Origin: Chloroflexi bacterium CSP1-4
GTDB lineage: Bacteria > Chloroflexota > Limnocylindria > Limnocylindrales > CSP1-4
Reading direction: 5' to 3'
NCBI GenBank assembly: GCA_001443375.1
Contig: LDXM01000028.1
Coordinates: 1-33,080, forward strand
Length of the DNA: 33,080 bases
Under the pieces are notes generated by a model. That model searched no databases. It was given only the letters and a program-made list of their open reading frames with translations, and was not told where the DNA came from. The translations under genes were made by a program, and so were the position numbers. Each line of letters begins with the position of its first letter. The stretch's first letter is position 1. Of this stretch, positions 23,526 through 30,836 are shown piece after piece.

Positions 23526-24656
23526 CTACGGGCTGGGCGACGCCTCCGACGGGCTCGACTGGGGCGTGGCCGGGACGGGGATGGCGATCTCGTCCCCGAC
23601 TTCGATCTTGTCCGGGTTCTTGATCTGCGGGTTGGCCGCCAGCAGCGCCTCCTGCGTGAGGCCGAACTTCTTGGCGATCTTGATGACCGTGTCGTTCGCG
23701 ACGACGACGTAGACCTGGCCCGTCGGGGAGGGCACTGCCGTCGGCACGTTCGAGGTGGCTGTCGCCGTCGCCGTCACAGTCGCCGAGGGGGCCGGCGTCG
23801 AGCCCGGAGCGGTCAGCAGGCTGGGCAGGAAGAAGAGCAGCAGCGCGGCCGCACCGAGCGCGACGAGCGCGATGGCGATGCCGGGGATGCGCGGGATCGA
23901 AGCTCGCGACCGCAGCGTCGGGTAGGCCTCGAAGCGGCGCGGCCGCTCCCAGGGCGGTGCGTCGGGGTCGCCGTGGTCGGGGCGTCGCAACTTCGGCGAG
24001 ACCGGGTGCGCCTGGCTCACCGGACGGCCAGCCGGGGGGCGGCTGGAGCGCGGTGTGGCCGAGCGGCTGCGGCCGGCGAGGAAGGCCGGCACCTCGCCCT
24101 CGTCCTCGTCCGGTCCCGGTTCGTCGCCCGGCCGGAGGAGCGAGGCCAGCTCGGGGTCGAAGCGCGCACGAGGCGTCGAGCGGATGGCCGGCTCCTGCGG
24201 GCGGGCGGGCGGCTCATCGAGCGCATCGAAGACGCCGAGCTGCTCGCCTGCCGGACCCGGCGACCGATCGGCCATCCACGGAGGCGGCGCCGTCCAGTCC
24301 CGCGGCCGGCGTGGCGGCCGGGGCTCATCATGGGGCGGCGCCTCGCCCTGCGTCGGCGCCTCGCTCAGCGAAAGGGCCTCGCCGGGCATCGGTCCCGCCG
24401 TCTCCACCTCCCGAGCGCCGCCGGCGACCCCCCGTGCCGCCTGCCGGCGAGCCCAGTCCAGGAAGGTCGGGCACGTGGCGAAGCTCGCGGTCAGGCAGTA
24501 CGCCTCCTGGTGGGCCAGCGCTCGGGGCGCGGGCCGCAGCTCGGCGAAGCAGCGGTGGCGGTGGTCGGGCGCGACGGAGCGCCGGCCGCGGTCGTCGTCG
24601 AAGGCGACGAAGGGGCAGGCCAGCGGGCCGGCGTCGGCGGTCGGGCGATCGCTCAT
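23526..24656 (-). CDS. LysM-domain membrane protein with four-cysteine N-terminal module
   Basis: This 376-residue protein has three parts. Residues 14-62 hold four cysteines (Cys14, 36, 54, 62; spacing x21, x17, x7) within CPF, RCF, YCLT and TCP, a pattern I have seen in other Chloroflexota LysM proteins and which could bind metal. A long Pro/Glu/Arg-rich linker follows. A single transmembrane helix at about 259-281 leads to a Thr/Pro/Ser stretch and one LysM domain at about 313-362 (VYVVVANDTVIKIAKKFGLT, then LLAANPQIKNPDKIEVGDEI). LysM domains bind peptidoglycan-type glycans, so the expected topology is Cys module inside and LysM outside. The ATG at 24656 is set by a TATCAT box seven bases upstream. 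A longer reading would overlap the sodN gene and is rejected. Its partner and role are unknown. Confidence 0.82.
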   Translation of the reverse strand: MSDRPTADAGPLACPFVAFDDDRGRRSVAPDHRHRCFAELRPAPRALAHQEAYCLTASFATCPTFLDWARRQAARGVAGGAREVETAGPMPGEALSLSEAPTQGEAPPHDEPRPPRRPRDWTAPPPWMADRSPGPAGEQLGVFDALDEPPARPQEPAIRSTPRARFDPELASLLRPGDEPGPDEDEGEVPAFLAGRSRSATPRSSRPPAGRPVSQAHPVSPKLRRPDHGDPDAPPWERPRRFEAYPTLRSRASIPRIPGIAIALVALGAAALLLFFLPSLLTAPGSTPAPSATVTATATATSNVPTAVPSPTGQVYVVVANDTVIKIAKKFGLTQEALLAANPQIKNPDKIEVGDEIAIPVPATPQSSPSEASPSP

Positions 24657-24663
24657 CGGCCGG

Positions 24664-24669
24664 ATGATA
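24664..24669 (-). promoter_or_regulatory. Putative -10 box, leaderless, of the LysM gene
   Basis: TATCAT on the minus strand, one mismatch from TATAAT, ends seven bases before the ATG at 24656. No Shine-Dalgarno sequence lies between. Confidence 0.5.
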
Positions 24670-24755
24670 CCCGTGGGGTCGCCAGCAGCGACCGTCCCCG
24701 CTTCGTGGCACGATTGCGGCCACGTACCGCCACGCCGTCCACGAAGAGGTGTCCC

Positions 24756-25217
24756 ATGCTCCGCGAACGCATCCTCGCCGCGCTGGCTCCCAGGCGCACC
24801 GTCCACGCGCACTGTGACATCCCCTGCGGCATCTACGACCCGCACGGCGCCGAGATCGCGGCGAAGACCGTGTCGAAGATGGTCGCCCTCATCCAGGACG
24901 GTTGGGCCGAGGGAGGCCGCGTGGAACCGGGAAGTCAGGCGGACCTCGAAGTCCGCAACAAGGTCATCCGCTGCGTGAAGGTCAAGGAGGAGCACGCCGA
25001 GCTGTGCAAGCGCGAGCTGCAGGTCCTCTGGAGCGACTACTTCAAGCCCGAGCACCTCGAGAAGCACCCGGACCTCCACGACCGCTTCTGGAAGGCGCTC
25101 AAGCAGGCCGGCAAGTGCAAGCAGTCGGTGGACGCGGCGGCGGCGGCGGAGCTCGAAGCCCAGGTCGCCCGCATCGCCGACGTCTTCTGGGAGACGAAGG
25201 GCGGCCGACCCTCCTGA
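24756..25217 (+). CDS. sodN: Nickel-containing superoxide dismutase
   Basis: The 153-residue precursor has an 18-residue leader followed by the nickel hook HCDIPCGIYDP, in which His19, Cys20 and Cys24 correspond to nickel ligands His1, Cys2 and Cys6 of mature NiSOD. The rest is the helical bundle of the family, with IEA/TVSKM and KEEHAELCKRELQVLW segments. The enzyme disproportionates superoxide and works as a hexamer in the cytosol. The leader must be removed to free the His amino group, and the matching protease is encoded directly downstream with a four-base overlap. The ATG is preceded by AGAGGTG at proper spacing. A longer in-frame reading overlaps the divergent LysM gene and is rejected. 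No nickel transporter is in the window. Confidence 0.93.
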   Translation: MLRERILAALAPRRTVHAHCDIPCGIYDPHGAEIAAKTVSKMVALIQDGWAEGGRVEPGSQADLEVRNKVIRCVKVKEEHAELCKRELQVLWSDYFKPEHLEKHPDLHDRFWKALKQAGKCKQSVDAAAAAELEAQVARIADVFWETKGGRPS

Positions 25218-25630
25218 GCGGCTTTCGGGCCGGCCTCCGGGCCGGTCTCGCCCTCGGCGCCGTCATCGTCGCCCTGATCCCGGGTGCGCGACGTGTCGGC
25301 CGTTCGTGGCAGGCGCGCGTGATCGTGGTCGGTGAGAGCATGCGCCCCACGCTCGAGCCGGGCGACTGGCTCCTGGTGGACCCCGACGCGTACCAGCGCC
25401 GCGCACCACGGGCGCGCGAGCTCATCGTCGCCCCCGACCCCCGTGACCCTGCGCGCGTCCTCGTCAAGCGGGTCGCGGCGGTGGACCTCGACGGCCGGCT
25501 GCTGCTGGCTGGCGACGACCGGGAGGCCTCCACCGACTCGCGGACTTTCGGGGCGGTCGAGGCGGGCGCCGTACAGGGCCGGGCGTGGTTCCGCGTGCGG
25601 CCGCTGGGGAGGTTCGGGCCCGTCCGCTGA
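25214..25630 (+). CDS. sodX: NiSOD maturation protease (S26 family), probable CTG start
   Basis: This product, 138 residues from CTG 25214, belongs to the signal-peptidase-like S26 family. It has an N-terminal membrane anchor (GLRAGLALGAVIVALIPG), nucleophile Ser42 in VVGESMRPTLEPGDW, general base Lys85 in VLVKRVAAVD, and the late box GDDREASTDSRTFG. Its place directly after sodN identifies it as the protease that cuts before the nickel hook. The only standard start near it, GTG 25319, falls inside the catalytic box and would remove the anchor. Upstream in-frame ATG/GTG codons lie deep in sodN in another frame. CTG 25214 overlaps the sodN stop as CTGA, like the ATGA and GTGA overlaps elsewhere here. 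The family call is strong; the start codon is inferred. Confidence 0.85.
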   Translation: MSGFRAGLRAGLALGAVIVALIPGARRVGRSWQARVIVVGESMRPTLEPGDWLLVDPDAYQRRAPRARELIVAPDPRDPARVLVKRVAAVDLDGRLLLAGDDREASTDSRTFGAVEAGAVQGRAWFRVRPLGRFGPVR

Positions 25631-25918
25631 CCCGGGCCAGGGGCGGTCGGCGGGGGGATCCTCATTCGCACGTCCGCGGAGCACTAGGAGCGGTCGGGCG
25701 AGCGGGAGGGGCTCCTGGACCCTCATGCGACCGCGGGGCGTGCGGTTGAGCGGAGACATGGCGGCCCGAGCTTCTTGTGCTCCAGCGGCGTTCGTATGAG
25801 GAAGCCAAGGACGTATGAGGCAGGGGAGGAGGGCCTCCCGGCCAGGGGCCGAAGCGGCAGCCCGAACCCGCCTTTCGGCACTTGCCACGCGACGACGCCA
25901 CGGCAGACGCTGCCCGTG
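25631..25918. other. Gap of about 290 bases without a convincing gene
   Basis: I find no coding frame with a recognisable domain here. The octamer GTATGAGG occurs twice within about 25 bases near 25794-25820. No strong hairpin with a U run, operator or convincing -10/-35 pair is visible. An in-frame extension of the downstream Ddn-like gene reaches 25775 but reads as Arg/Pro-rich low-complexity sequence. Confidence 0.5.
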
Positions 25919-26533
25919 ATGCATGACACGCCGATCCTCCCGGACGCGCCGTCCGCCCGATTGCTCCTCTGGCTCTTCAGCCGCGACCGCCTCCGCGACA
26001 TCACCCGCTGGTTCATGGTGCCGACGTTCCGGCTCGGGCTGGGCAGCCTGATCGGCGGCCCGCTGGGTGGCTGGGTGATGATCCTGCGCACTCGTGGGCG
26101 TCGAACCGGCCGACCCCGATTCGCCGGGCTCGACTACGTCATCGAGGGCGGCAGCATCTACTGCCTGGCTGGCTTCGGGCGCGACACGCACTGGTTCCGC
26201 AACCTGCTGGCCGACCCGAACGTGGAGCTGATGCTGCCGGGCCGGACCCTGACCGGCACGGCCGAGGAAGTGACGGACGCCGACGAGCGCGCCCGGGTCG
26301 TGCCGCGCATCATCCGCGCCTCCGGTGTGCCCGGCTTCATGATCGGCTGCAACCCGTGGACCGCCGGCGACGAGCGGATCCTGGAGTTGCTCACTGGGAT
26401 CCCGCTGGTGCGCATCCGCCCGACCGGGATCGCCTCGGGCCCGGCCGACCCCGGTGGCCTGCTCTGGGTGGTGAAGCTCCTGCTGGCCGTGCTCCTCGTG
26501 CGCCGCCTTCTGGGGCGACGTCGCGAAACTTAG
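25919..26533 (+). CDS. Deazaflavin (F420)-dependent nitroreductase-like protein
   Basis: The 204-residue protein has the Ddn/split-barrel pattern: MILRTRGRRTGRPRFAGLDYV, then GGSIYCLAGFGRDTHWFRNLLADPNVELML. In this family the core binds F420H2 and reduces quinones or nitro compounds at the membrane. A hydrophobic C-terminal helix (LLWVVKLLLAVLLVRRLL) may anchor it, which is unusual for the basic Ddn length of about 150. The ATG at 25919 is preferred over 25775 because the extra N-terminal part is low-complexity; an adjacent GTG is also possible and no ribosome site decides. Its stop overlaps that of the convergent luciferase-like gene as TTAG. F420 use is inferred from family and neighbour. 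Confidence 0.78.
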   Translation: MHDTPILPDAPSARLLLWLFSRDRLRDITRWFMVPTFRLGLGSLIGGPLGGWVMILRTRGRRTGRPRFAGLDYVIEGGSIYCLAGFGRDTHWFRNLLADPNVELMLPGRTLTGTAEEVTDADERARVVPRIIRASGVPGFMIGCNPWTAGDERILELLTGIPLVRIRPTGIASGPADPGGLLWVVKLLLAVLLVRRLLGRRRET

Positions 26534-27498
26534 AGCGCCGCCCCCTGCGGCAGCACCCGCCCCGCGATCAGGCGGATCATCGCCAGGTCGCGCGGCAGGA
26601 AGTCCTGCAGCGCGAGGCGCTCGACACCAGCCCGAGCGAAGGCCTCGATGCGCTCCAGCGCCTGCTCCGGCGTGCCCATGATCCACCGTTCGCGTCGCGC
26701 CGCGAGCCACGCCTCCGCCCCGGCCGCGTCGAGGCCGATGAACGCCGTCTGAGCGCGCACCAGGTCGCGCACGTCGCCCTCCGACTCCCCCACGAGCACG
26801 CCGGCCATGGCCGAGCGCACGACCTGCCCCGGATCGCGACCGGCCGCGACGCACGCCGCCTCGAGCCGCCCGAAGACGTCATGCGCCGCCTCCGGCCGCG
26901 CCGATGTGAGGTTGTACTCGTCGGCGTACGTGGCCGCAAGGCGCAGCCCGCGCGGCTTCCCATGCCCGCCCACGATGAGGTGCGGGTGCCGCCGCTGCCC
27001 GAAGATCGGCCGCGGCCGGAACCGAGCGCCGCGCACCTGCCAGAACCGCCCCTCGTGGGCCCAGCCGTCGGGCTCGGTCCACAGGCCGTGGACGATCGCC
27101 AGCGCCTCCTCGAGCCGGTCGAACCGCTCCCGCAGGGGCGGGAAGGGGATGCCCAGCTCGGCATGCTCGAGCTCGTTCCAGCCGGCGCCCAGGCCCACCT
27201 CGACCCGACCCCCGCTCATCTCGTCCGCCGTCGCCACGACCTTGGCCAAGGCGCCGGGGACGCGGAACGTCACCGGCGAGACGAGTGCCCCGAGGCGGAT
27301 ACGGGACGTCTCCCGAGCTAGGCCGGCGATGACCGTCCAGGCATCGGTGGTGGGCAGGCCGCCTTCGCCCGGGAAGCTCGCGTAGTGGTCCGAACGCAGG
27401 AGCGCCTCGAACCCGCCGTCCTCGGCCGTCCGGGCGACGGCCAGCTGCTCGTCGTAGCTGAGCCCCTGCTGCGGCTCGATCATGAGCGCGAAGCGCAT
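26530..27498 (-). CDS. LLM-class F420-dependent oxidoreductase
   Basis: This 322-residue luciferase-like protein starts MRFALMIEPQQGLSYDEQLAVAR and contains RSDHYASFPG, TSRIRLGALVSPVTFR and the F420-type signature GAGWNELEHAELGIPFPP. The TIM-barrel family transfers hydride between F420 and alcohols, aldehydes or other substrates; FMN-dependent relatives exist but usually lack this exact motif. GGAGG lies five to six bases before the ATG. It is divergent from the marR/efflux operon with 92 bases between starts, and convergent with another probable F420 enzyme. The substrate is unknown; a detoxification link to the efflux pump is speculation. Confidence 0.88.
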   Translation of the reverse strand: MRFALMIEPQQGLSYDEQLAVARTAEDGGFEALLRSDHYASFPGEGGLPTTDAWTVIAGLARETSRIRLGALVSPVTFRVPGALAKVVATADEMSGGRVEVGLGAGWNELEHAELGIPFPPLRERFDRLEEALAIVHGLWTEPDGWAHEGRFWQVRGARFRPRPIFGQRRHPHLIVGGHGKPRGLRLAATYADEYNLTSARPEAAHDVFGRLEAACVAAGRDPGQVVRSAMAGVLVGESEGDVRDLVRAQTAFIGLDAAGAEAWLAARRERWIMGTPEQALERIEAFARAGVERLALQDFLPRDLAMIRLIAGRVLPQGAAL

Positions 27499-27511
27499 CC
27501 GTTCCTCCCGT

Positions 27512-27539
27512 TTGACAGGACGATCGCCCTGCCGATAAT
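27512..27539 (+). promoter_or_regulatory. Sigma70-type promoter of the marR-efflux operon
   Basis: A perfect -35 TTGACA (27512-27517) and -10 GATAAT (27534-27539) are separated by 16 bases, the best canonical promoter in the window. Transcription would start near 27546, leaving a leader of about 45 bases that ends with AAGGAGAT before marR. TTGAC in the -35 and GTCAA at 27541-27545 form an inverted pair around the -10, possibly MarR half-sites. Confidence 0.7.
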
Positions 27540-27590
27540 AGTCAACGCTCTACGAACCATTCACTCGATACGAAGGAGATCGTCGGCCGC

Positions 27591-28094
27591 ATGGCGACCG
27601 CCACCTCGCTCGCACCCGAGATCGCCGCCGAGCTGCAGCCGCTCGTCGCGCGAGCGCGTCACCTCAAGGCGCACCGGACCCGACACCAGTCGGCGAGCAC
27701 GGCGCACCTGCACGTCATCATGATGCTCGAAGCGGAGGGTCCGCTGACGATGACCCTCCTCGCCGAGGCCATCGACGTCTCACTCTCCAGCGCCACCGGC
27801 CTGGTGTCGCGGATGGAGGAGCGCGGGCTCGTCGAACGCCTCCACGACAGCGCCGACCGGCGCGTCGTCCGCGTTCGCCTGACCGATGCCGGGCGCGCCG
27901 TCACCGAGGAGCACGAGCTCCTCCACCAGCGGCAGATGGCACGCCTCCTCGACGCCATGACTCCCGACGAGCAACGCACCTGCCTGGCTGCCGTGCGCAT
28001 CGTCCGCACGACGATCGAGCGAGTCGGCTTCGACCCCGAGTCCGAGCCCGCCTGTCCCTTCCACCCCGACACCAGGGAGATCAGCGCCCGATGA
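27591..28094 (+). CDS. MarR-family transcriptional regulator
   Basis: The 167-residue protein has the MarR winged-helix layout: an N-terminal dimerisation helix, HTH around MTLLAEAIDVSLSSATGLVSRMEERGLVERL, and the wing DSADRRVVRVRLTDAGRAVTEEHE. MarR dimers usually repress nearby efflux genes and release DNA on binding phenolic or other toxic ligands. It is first in a two-gene operon; its stop overlaps the start of the efflux gene as ATGA. A strong promoter and AAGGAGAT ribosome site precede it. Autorepression of the operon is expected from the family and arrangement but is not shown. Confidence 0.92.
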   Translation: MATATSLAPEIAAELQPLVARARHLKAHRTRHQSASTAHLHVIMMLEAEGPLTMTLLAEAIDVSLSSATGLVSRMEERGLVERLHDSADRRVVRVRLTDAGRAVTEEHELLHQRQMARLLDAMTPDEQRTCLAAVRIVRTTIERVGFDPESEPACPFHPDTREISAR

Positions 28095-29773
28095 CGGAGA
28101 GCAGCCCCGCCGCGGCCGAGGCCGGCTTCAGCGGCGCCCTCAGGCCCGCCGTCGAGGTCTCGACACGCGCCCGCAACGAGATCCTCTTCGCGATCCTGCT
28201 CGGCCTCTTCCTGAGCGCACTCGACCAGACCATCGTGGGCACGGCCCTGCCCCGGATCGTGAGCGACCTCAGGGGCAACGACCTCTACACGTGGGTCGTG
28301 ACCATCTACCTCATCACGAGCACCGTCACGGGGCCCATCTACGGCAAGCTGTCCGACCTCTTCGGGCGTCGGCCGATGCTGATGATCGGCGTCTCGCTCT
28401 TCCTCATCGGTTCGGCCCTCTCGGGCCTCAGCCAGGAGATGTGGCAGCTCATCCTCTTCCGAGGCATCCAGGGCCTCGGCGCCGGGGCCATCTTCCCCAT
28501 CTCGCTGGCCGTCATCGGCGACCTCTTCACGCCCGCCGAGCGGGGCAAGTACCAGGGCCTCTTCGGCGCCGTGTTCGGCGTCTCCGCCCTCATCGGTCCC
28601 GCGCTGGGCGGCTTCCTGACCGACCGGATCAGCTGGCACTGGGTCTTCTACGTCAACCTGCCCATCGGCGCCATCACGCTCTACATCATCTGGCGGCTGC
28701 TGCCCACGCTGAAGCGCGAAGGGGCGCGCCCGAGCATCGACTACCTCGGCGCCGCCGCCTTCACGGCCGGCATCGTGCCCGTCCTCATCGGCCTGACCAA
28801 CGCCCAGAATGGCGACTGGTCCGACCCCGGCGTGTGGGGCTGGATCGGGGCGGGACTTGCGCTCCTCGCCGTGTTCGTCCGGATCGAGGCGCGGGCGAAG
28901 GAGCCCATCGTCCCGCTGGACCTGTTCCGCAACCGGACGTTCTCACTCTCGATGGTGGCCGTCTTCATGGCCAGCTTCGGCTTCTTCGCGGCGATCATCT
29001 TCCTGCCCATCTGGTTCCAGGTCGTGCAGGGCTCGAGCGCCACCGAATCGGGCTACAACCTGCTGCCCTTCCTGGCTGGGCTGATCGCCAGCTCGGTCGC
29101 CTCGGGCCAGATCGTCAGCCGCACGGGCCGCTACAGATGGATCACCGTGGGCGCCCTGGTGTTCGTCACGGCAGGGCTCGTGCTCATGACGAACCTCCGC
29201 GCCGACACGCCGTTCCCGGCGCTCTGGGCCTGGATGTTCATCACCGGCCTGGGCGTCGGGCCGTCGCTCGCCGTCTTCACGATCATCGTCCAGAACGCCG
29301 TGCCGATGAAGAAGCTGGGGGCTGCGACGAGCGACCTGACGCTCTTCCGGCAGGTCGGCGGCACGGTCGGCCTGACGCTCGGCTTCACGATCTTCCGCAG
29401 CGGGCTCACGGAGCAGATCCCGAGCCAACTGGTCGCGGCCGGCGTGCCCCGGCAGGTCGTCTCCAACATCCCGCCGGGATCCTTCGACGCGAGCCAGCTG
29501 ACCAGCGTGGGTGGCGATCCGATGGCCTGGCTGCAGCAGGTCCCGCAGCAGTTCCGGCCGGCCATCGAACAGCTCATCCCGAACTTCGTGCAGGGCTTCC
29601 ACCAGGCCATCTCGCTGGCCATCGCCGGCAGCTTCTGGCTCGGTGTGGGCGCGGCGATCGTGGCCGCCCTGGCGACGGCGCTGCTGGTCGAGGTCCCGCT
29701 GCGCACGACCTTCGGCCACGAGGGCGAGGCCCAGGGGGCCCCGGCGTCGATCCCGGTCCCCACGCTCGACTGA
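28091..29773 (+). CDS. DHA2-family (14-TMS) multidrug efflux transporter
   Basis: This 560-residue MFS protein has the DHA2 motif LDQTIVGTALPRI in helix 1, motif A GKLSDLFGRRPML after helix 2, LFRGIQGLGAGAI in helix 4 and motif C GVSALIGPALGGFLTD in helix 5. Length and a large extracytoplasmic loop before the last helix (about residues 455-505) match EmrB/QacA-type drug/proton antiporters. It should export drugs or toxic metabolites across the cytoplasmic membrane. Translation is coupled to marR through ATGA, and MarR probably controls it. No membrane-fusion partner is present, as expected for a monoderm cell. It ends one base from the convergent DUF4349 gene. Substrate is unknown. Confidence 0.92.
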   Translation: MTESSPAAAEAGFSGALRPAVEVSTRARNEILFAILLGLFLSALDQTIVGTALPRIVSDLRGNDLYTWVVTIYLITSTVTGPIYGKLSDLFGRRPMLMIGVSLFLIGSALSGLSQEMWQLILFRGIQGLGAGAIFPISLAVIGDLFTPAERGKYQGLFGAVFGVSALIGPALGGFLTDRISWHWVFYVNLPIGAITLYIIWRLLPTLKREGARPSIDYLGAAAFTAGIVPVLIGLTNAQNGDWSDPGVWGWIGAGLALLAVFVRIEARAKEPIVPLDLFRNRTFSLSMVAVFMASFGFFAAIIFLPIWFQVVQGSSATESGYNLLPFLAGLIASSVASGQIVSRTGRYRWITVGALVFVTAGLVLMTNLRADTPFPALWAWMFITGLGVGPSLAVFTIIVQNAVPMKKLGAATSDLTLFRQVGGTVGLTLGFTIFRSGLTEQIPSQLVAAGVPRQVVSNIPPGSFDASQLTSVGGDPMAWLQQVPQQFRPAIEQLIPNFVQGFHQAISLAIAGSFWLGVGAAIVAALATALLVEVPLRTTFGHEGEAQGAPASIPVPTLD

Positions 29774-29774
29774 C

Positions 29775-30722
29775 CTACGCCTGGACGGTGCCCCCGGCCT
29801 GGGGCTCGACCGGCGGGCGCCGCCCGAAGCCCAGTCGTCGCGCAGCGACCAGGGCGATGCCCAGCAGCACGAGTCCGACGATCAAGAGCGGCAGGCCGAC
29901 GATGGCGAACCAGATGGCGATCGAGAAGAGGCCCTGTCCCAGCTGAACGAGCTGGGCGACCGCCTCGTCCACGGTCTTCGCCGGGTCCCAGCCCTGCTGG
30001 GCCTGCGTCACGGCCACGAGCGGGATGGTCCAGCCGACCGTCATCGTGCCGTAGGCGGCCTGATCCTTCAGGTGGTCGCGCTCGGCAACCAGCTGCTCGA
30101 TCTGGCCGCGCACGTTGCTGAGCTGCGACTGGACCTCGAGGATGTCGGGGATCTTGGTGGCCTTGGCCATGATCGCCTGCAGTGAGCGCTCGGTGGCGCG
30201 CAGGTTGTCGATGCGGGCATCGAGATCGATCACCGCCGAGGTCACCTCGACGGCCTGGGTCTGCTCGCCCACGACCTTCGTGGCCAGGCCCTTCAGGGCG
30301 ACCAGGGCGTCGTCCCAGCGCGCGGCCGGGATGCGGTAGGTGATCGAGGCGTACGGCCGGTCCCCGTCGAAGGCCATCTGCGAGCCGCTGATGTAGCCGC
30401 CCAGGCCGATGATGGCCGTGCGCGCCCTGGCCAGCGAGGCGTCGAAGTCCTTCACCTCGAGGTCGAGCGTGCCGGTCTTGACGACGAGGGTCTCGTCGCG
30501 GGCCGCCGAGTCGTCGCCGCTGCCGTCGGCGGGGCCCGCCGTCGCCACCGGGCCCTCGGCCGGAGGCTGGAAACCACCGAGCGTGTCGTCGCCTGCCGAC
30601 TGCCGGTCGAGCGGCACGGATGCCCCGCCGGATGCGCAGGCGGCAGCGAGGGCGGCGACGGCCAGCAGTGTCAGGAGGATGAGTGTCGGCCGCCGCGTCG
30701 GCCGGGGCGTGAGATGCCACAT
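29775..30722 (-). CDS. DUF4349 lipoprotein
   Basis: The 315-residue protein has a signal peptide with lipobox LAAAC (lipid Cys29), a low-complexity linker to about residue 75, and the DUF4349 domain. That domain opens with VVKTGTLDLEVKDFDASLARARTAIIGLGGYISGS, continues with RIPAARWDDALVALKGL, then a long coiled coil (about residues 155-215), and a C-terminal transmembrane helix near 260-285. Proteins of this type are common surface lipoproteins of unknown role. Having both a lipid anchor and a C-terminal helix would loop the coiled coil outside the membrane. AGAGAGG eight bases upstream supports the ATG. Confidence 0.87.
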   Translation of the reverse strand: MWHLTPRPTRRPTLILLTLLAVAALAAACASGGASVPLDRQSAGDDTLGGFQPPAEGPVATAGPADGSGDDSAARDETLVVKTGTLDLEVKDFDASLARARTAIIGLGGYISGSQMAFDGDRPYASITYRIPAARWDDALVALKGLATKVVGEQTQAVEVTSAVIDLDARIDNLRATERSLQAIMAKATKIPDILEVQSQLSNVRGQIEQLVAERDHLKDQAAYGTMTVGWTIPLVAVTQAQQGWDPAKTVDEAVAQLVQLGQGLFSIAIWFAIVGLPLLIVGLVLLGIALVAARRLGFGRRPPVEPQAGGTVQA

Positions 30723-30824
30723 GGTGAGCGCCTCTCTGGCGGGCGGTCCGCGCCTTCATTCGGTCAGGCCGCGTCCGCGTTCCGCACGACGCTGACGTCG
30801 GCCGAGGGGACTGGGTTCCCGCGC

Positions 30825-30830
30825 TACCAT
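30825..30830 (+). promoter_or_regulatory. Putative -10 box, leaderless, of the Rieske gene
   Basis: TACCAT ends six bases before the ATG at 30837 and no ribosome site lies between. This favours 30837 over a farther in-frame ATG at 30714 that would overlap the divergent lipoprotein gene. Confidence 0.5.
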
Positions 30831-30836
30831 CTGTCC

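Noticed and set aside
25037-26854. A 605-residue minus-strand reading opposite sodX and the Ddn-like gene
   Set aside because: It lacks domains and lies opposite genes with conserved catalytic residues.
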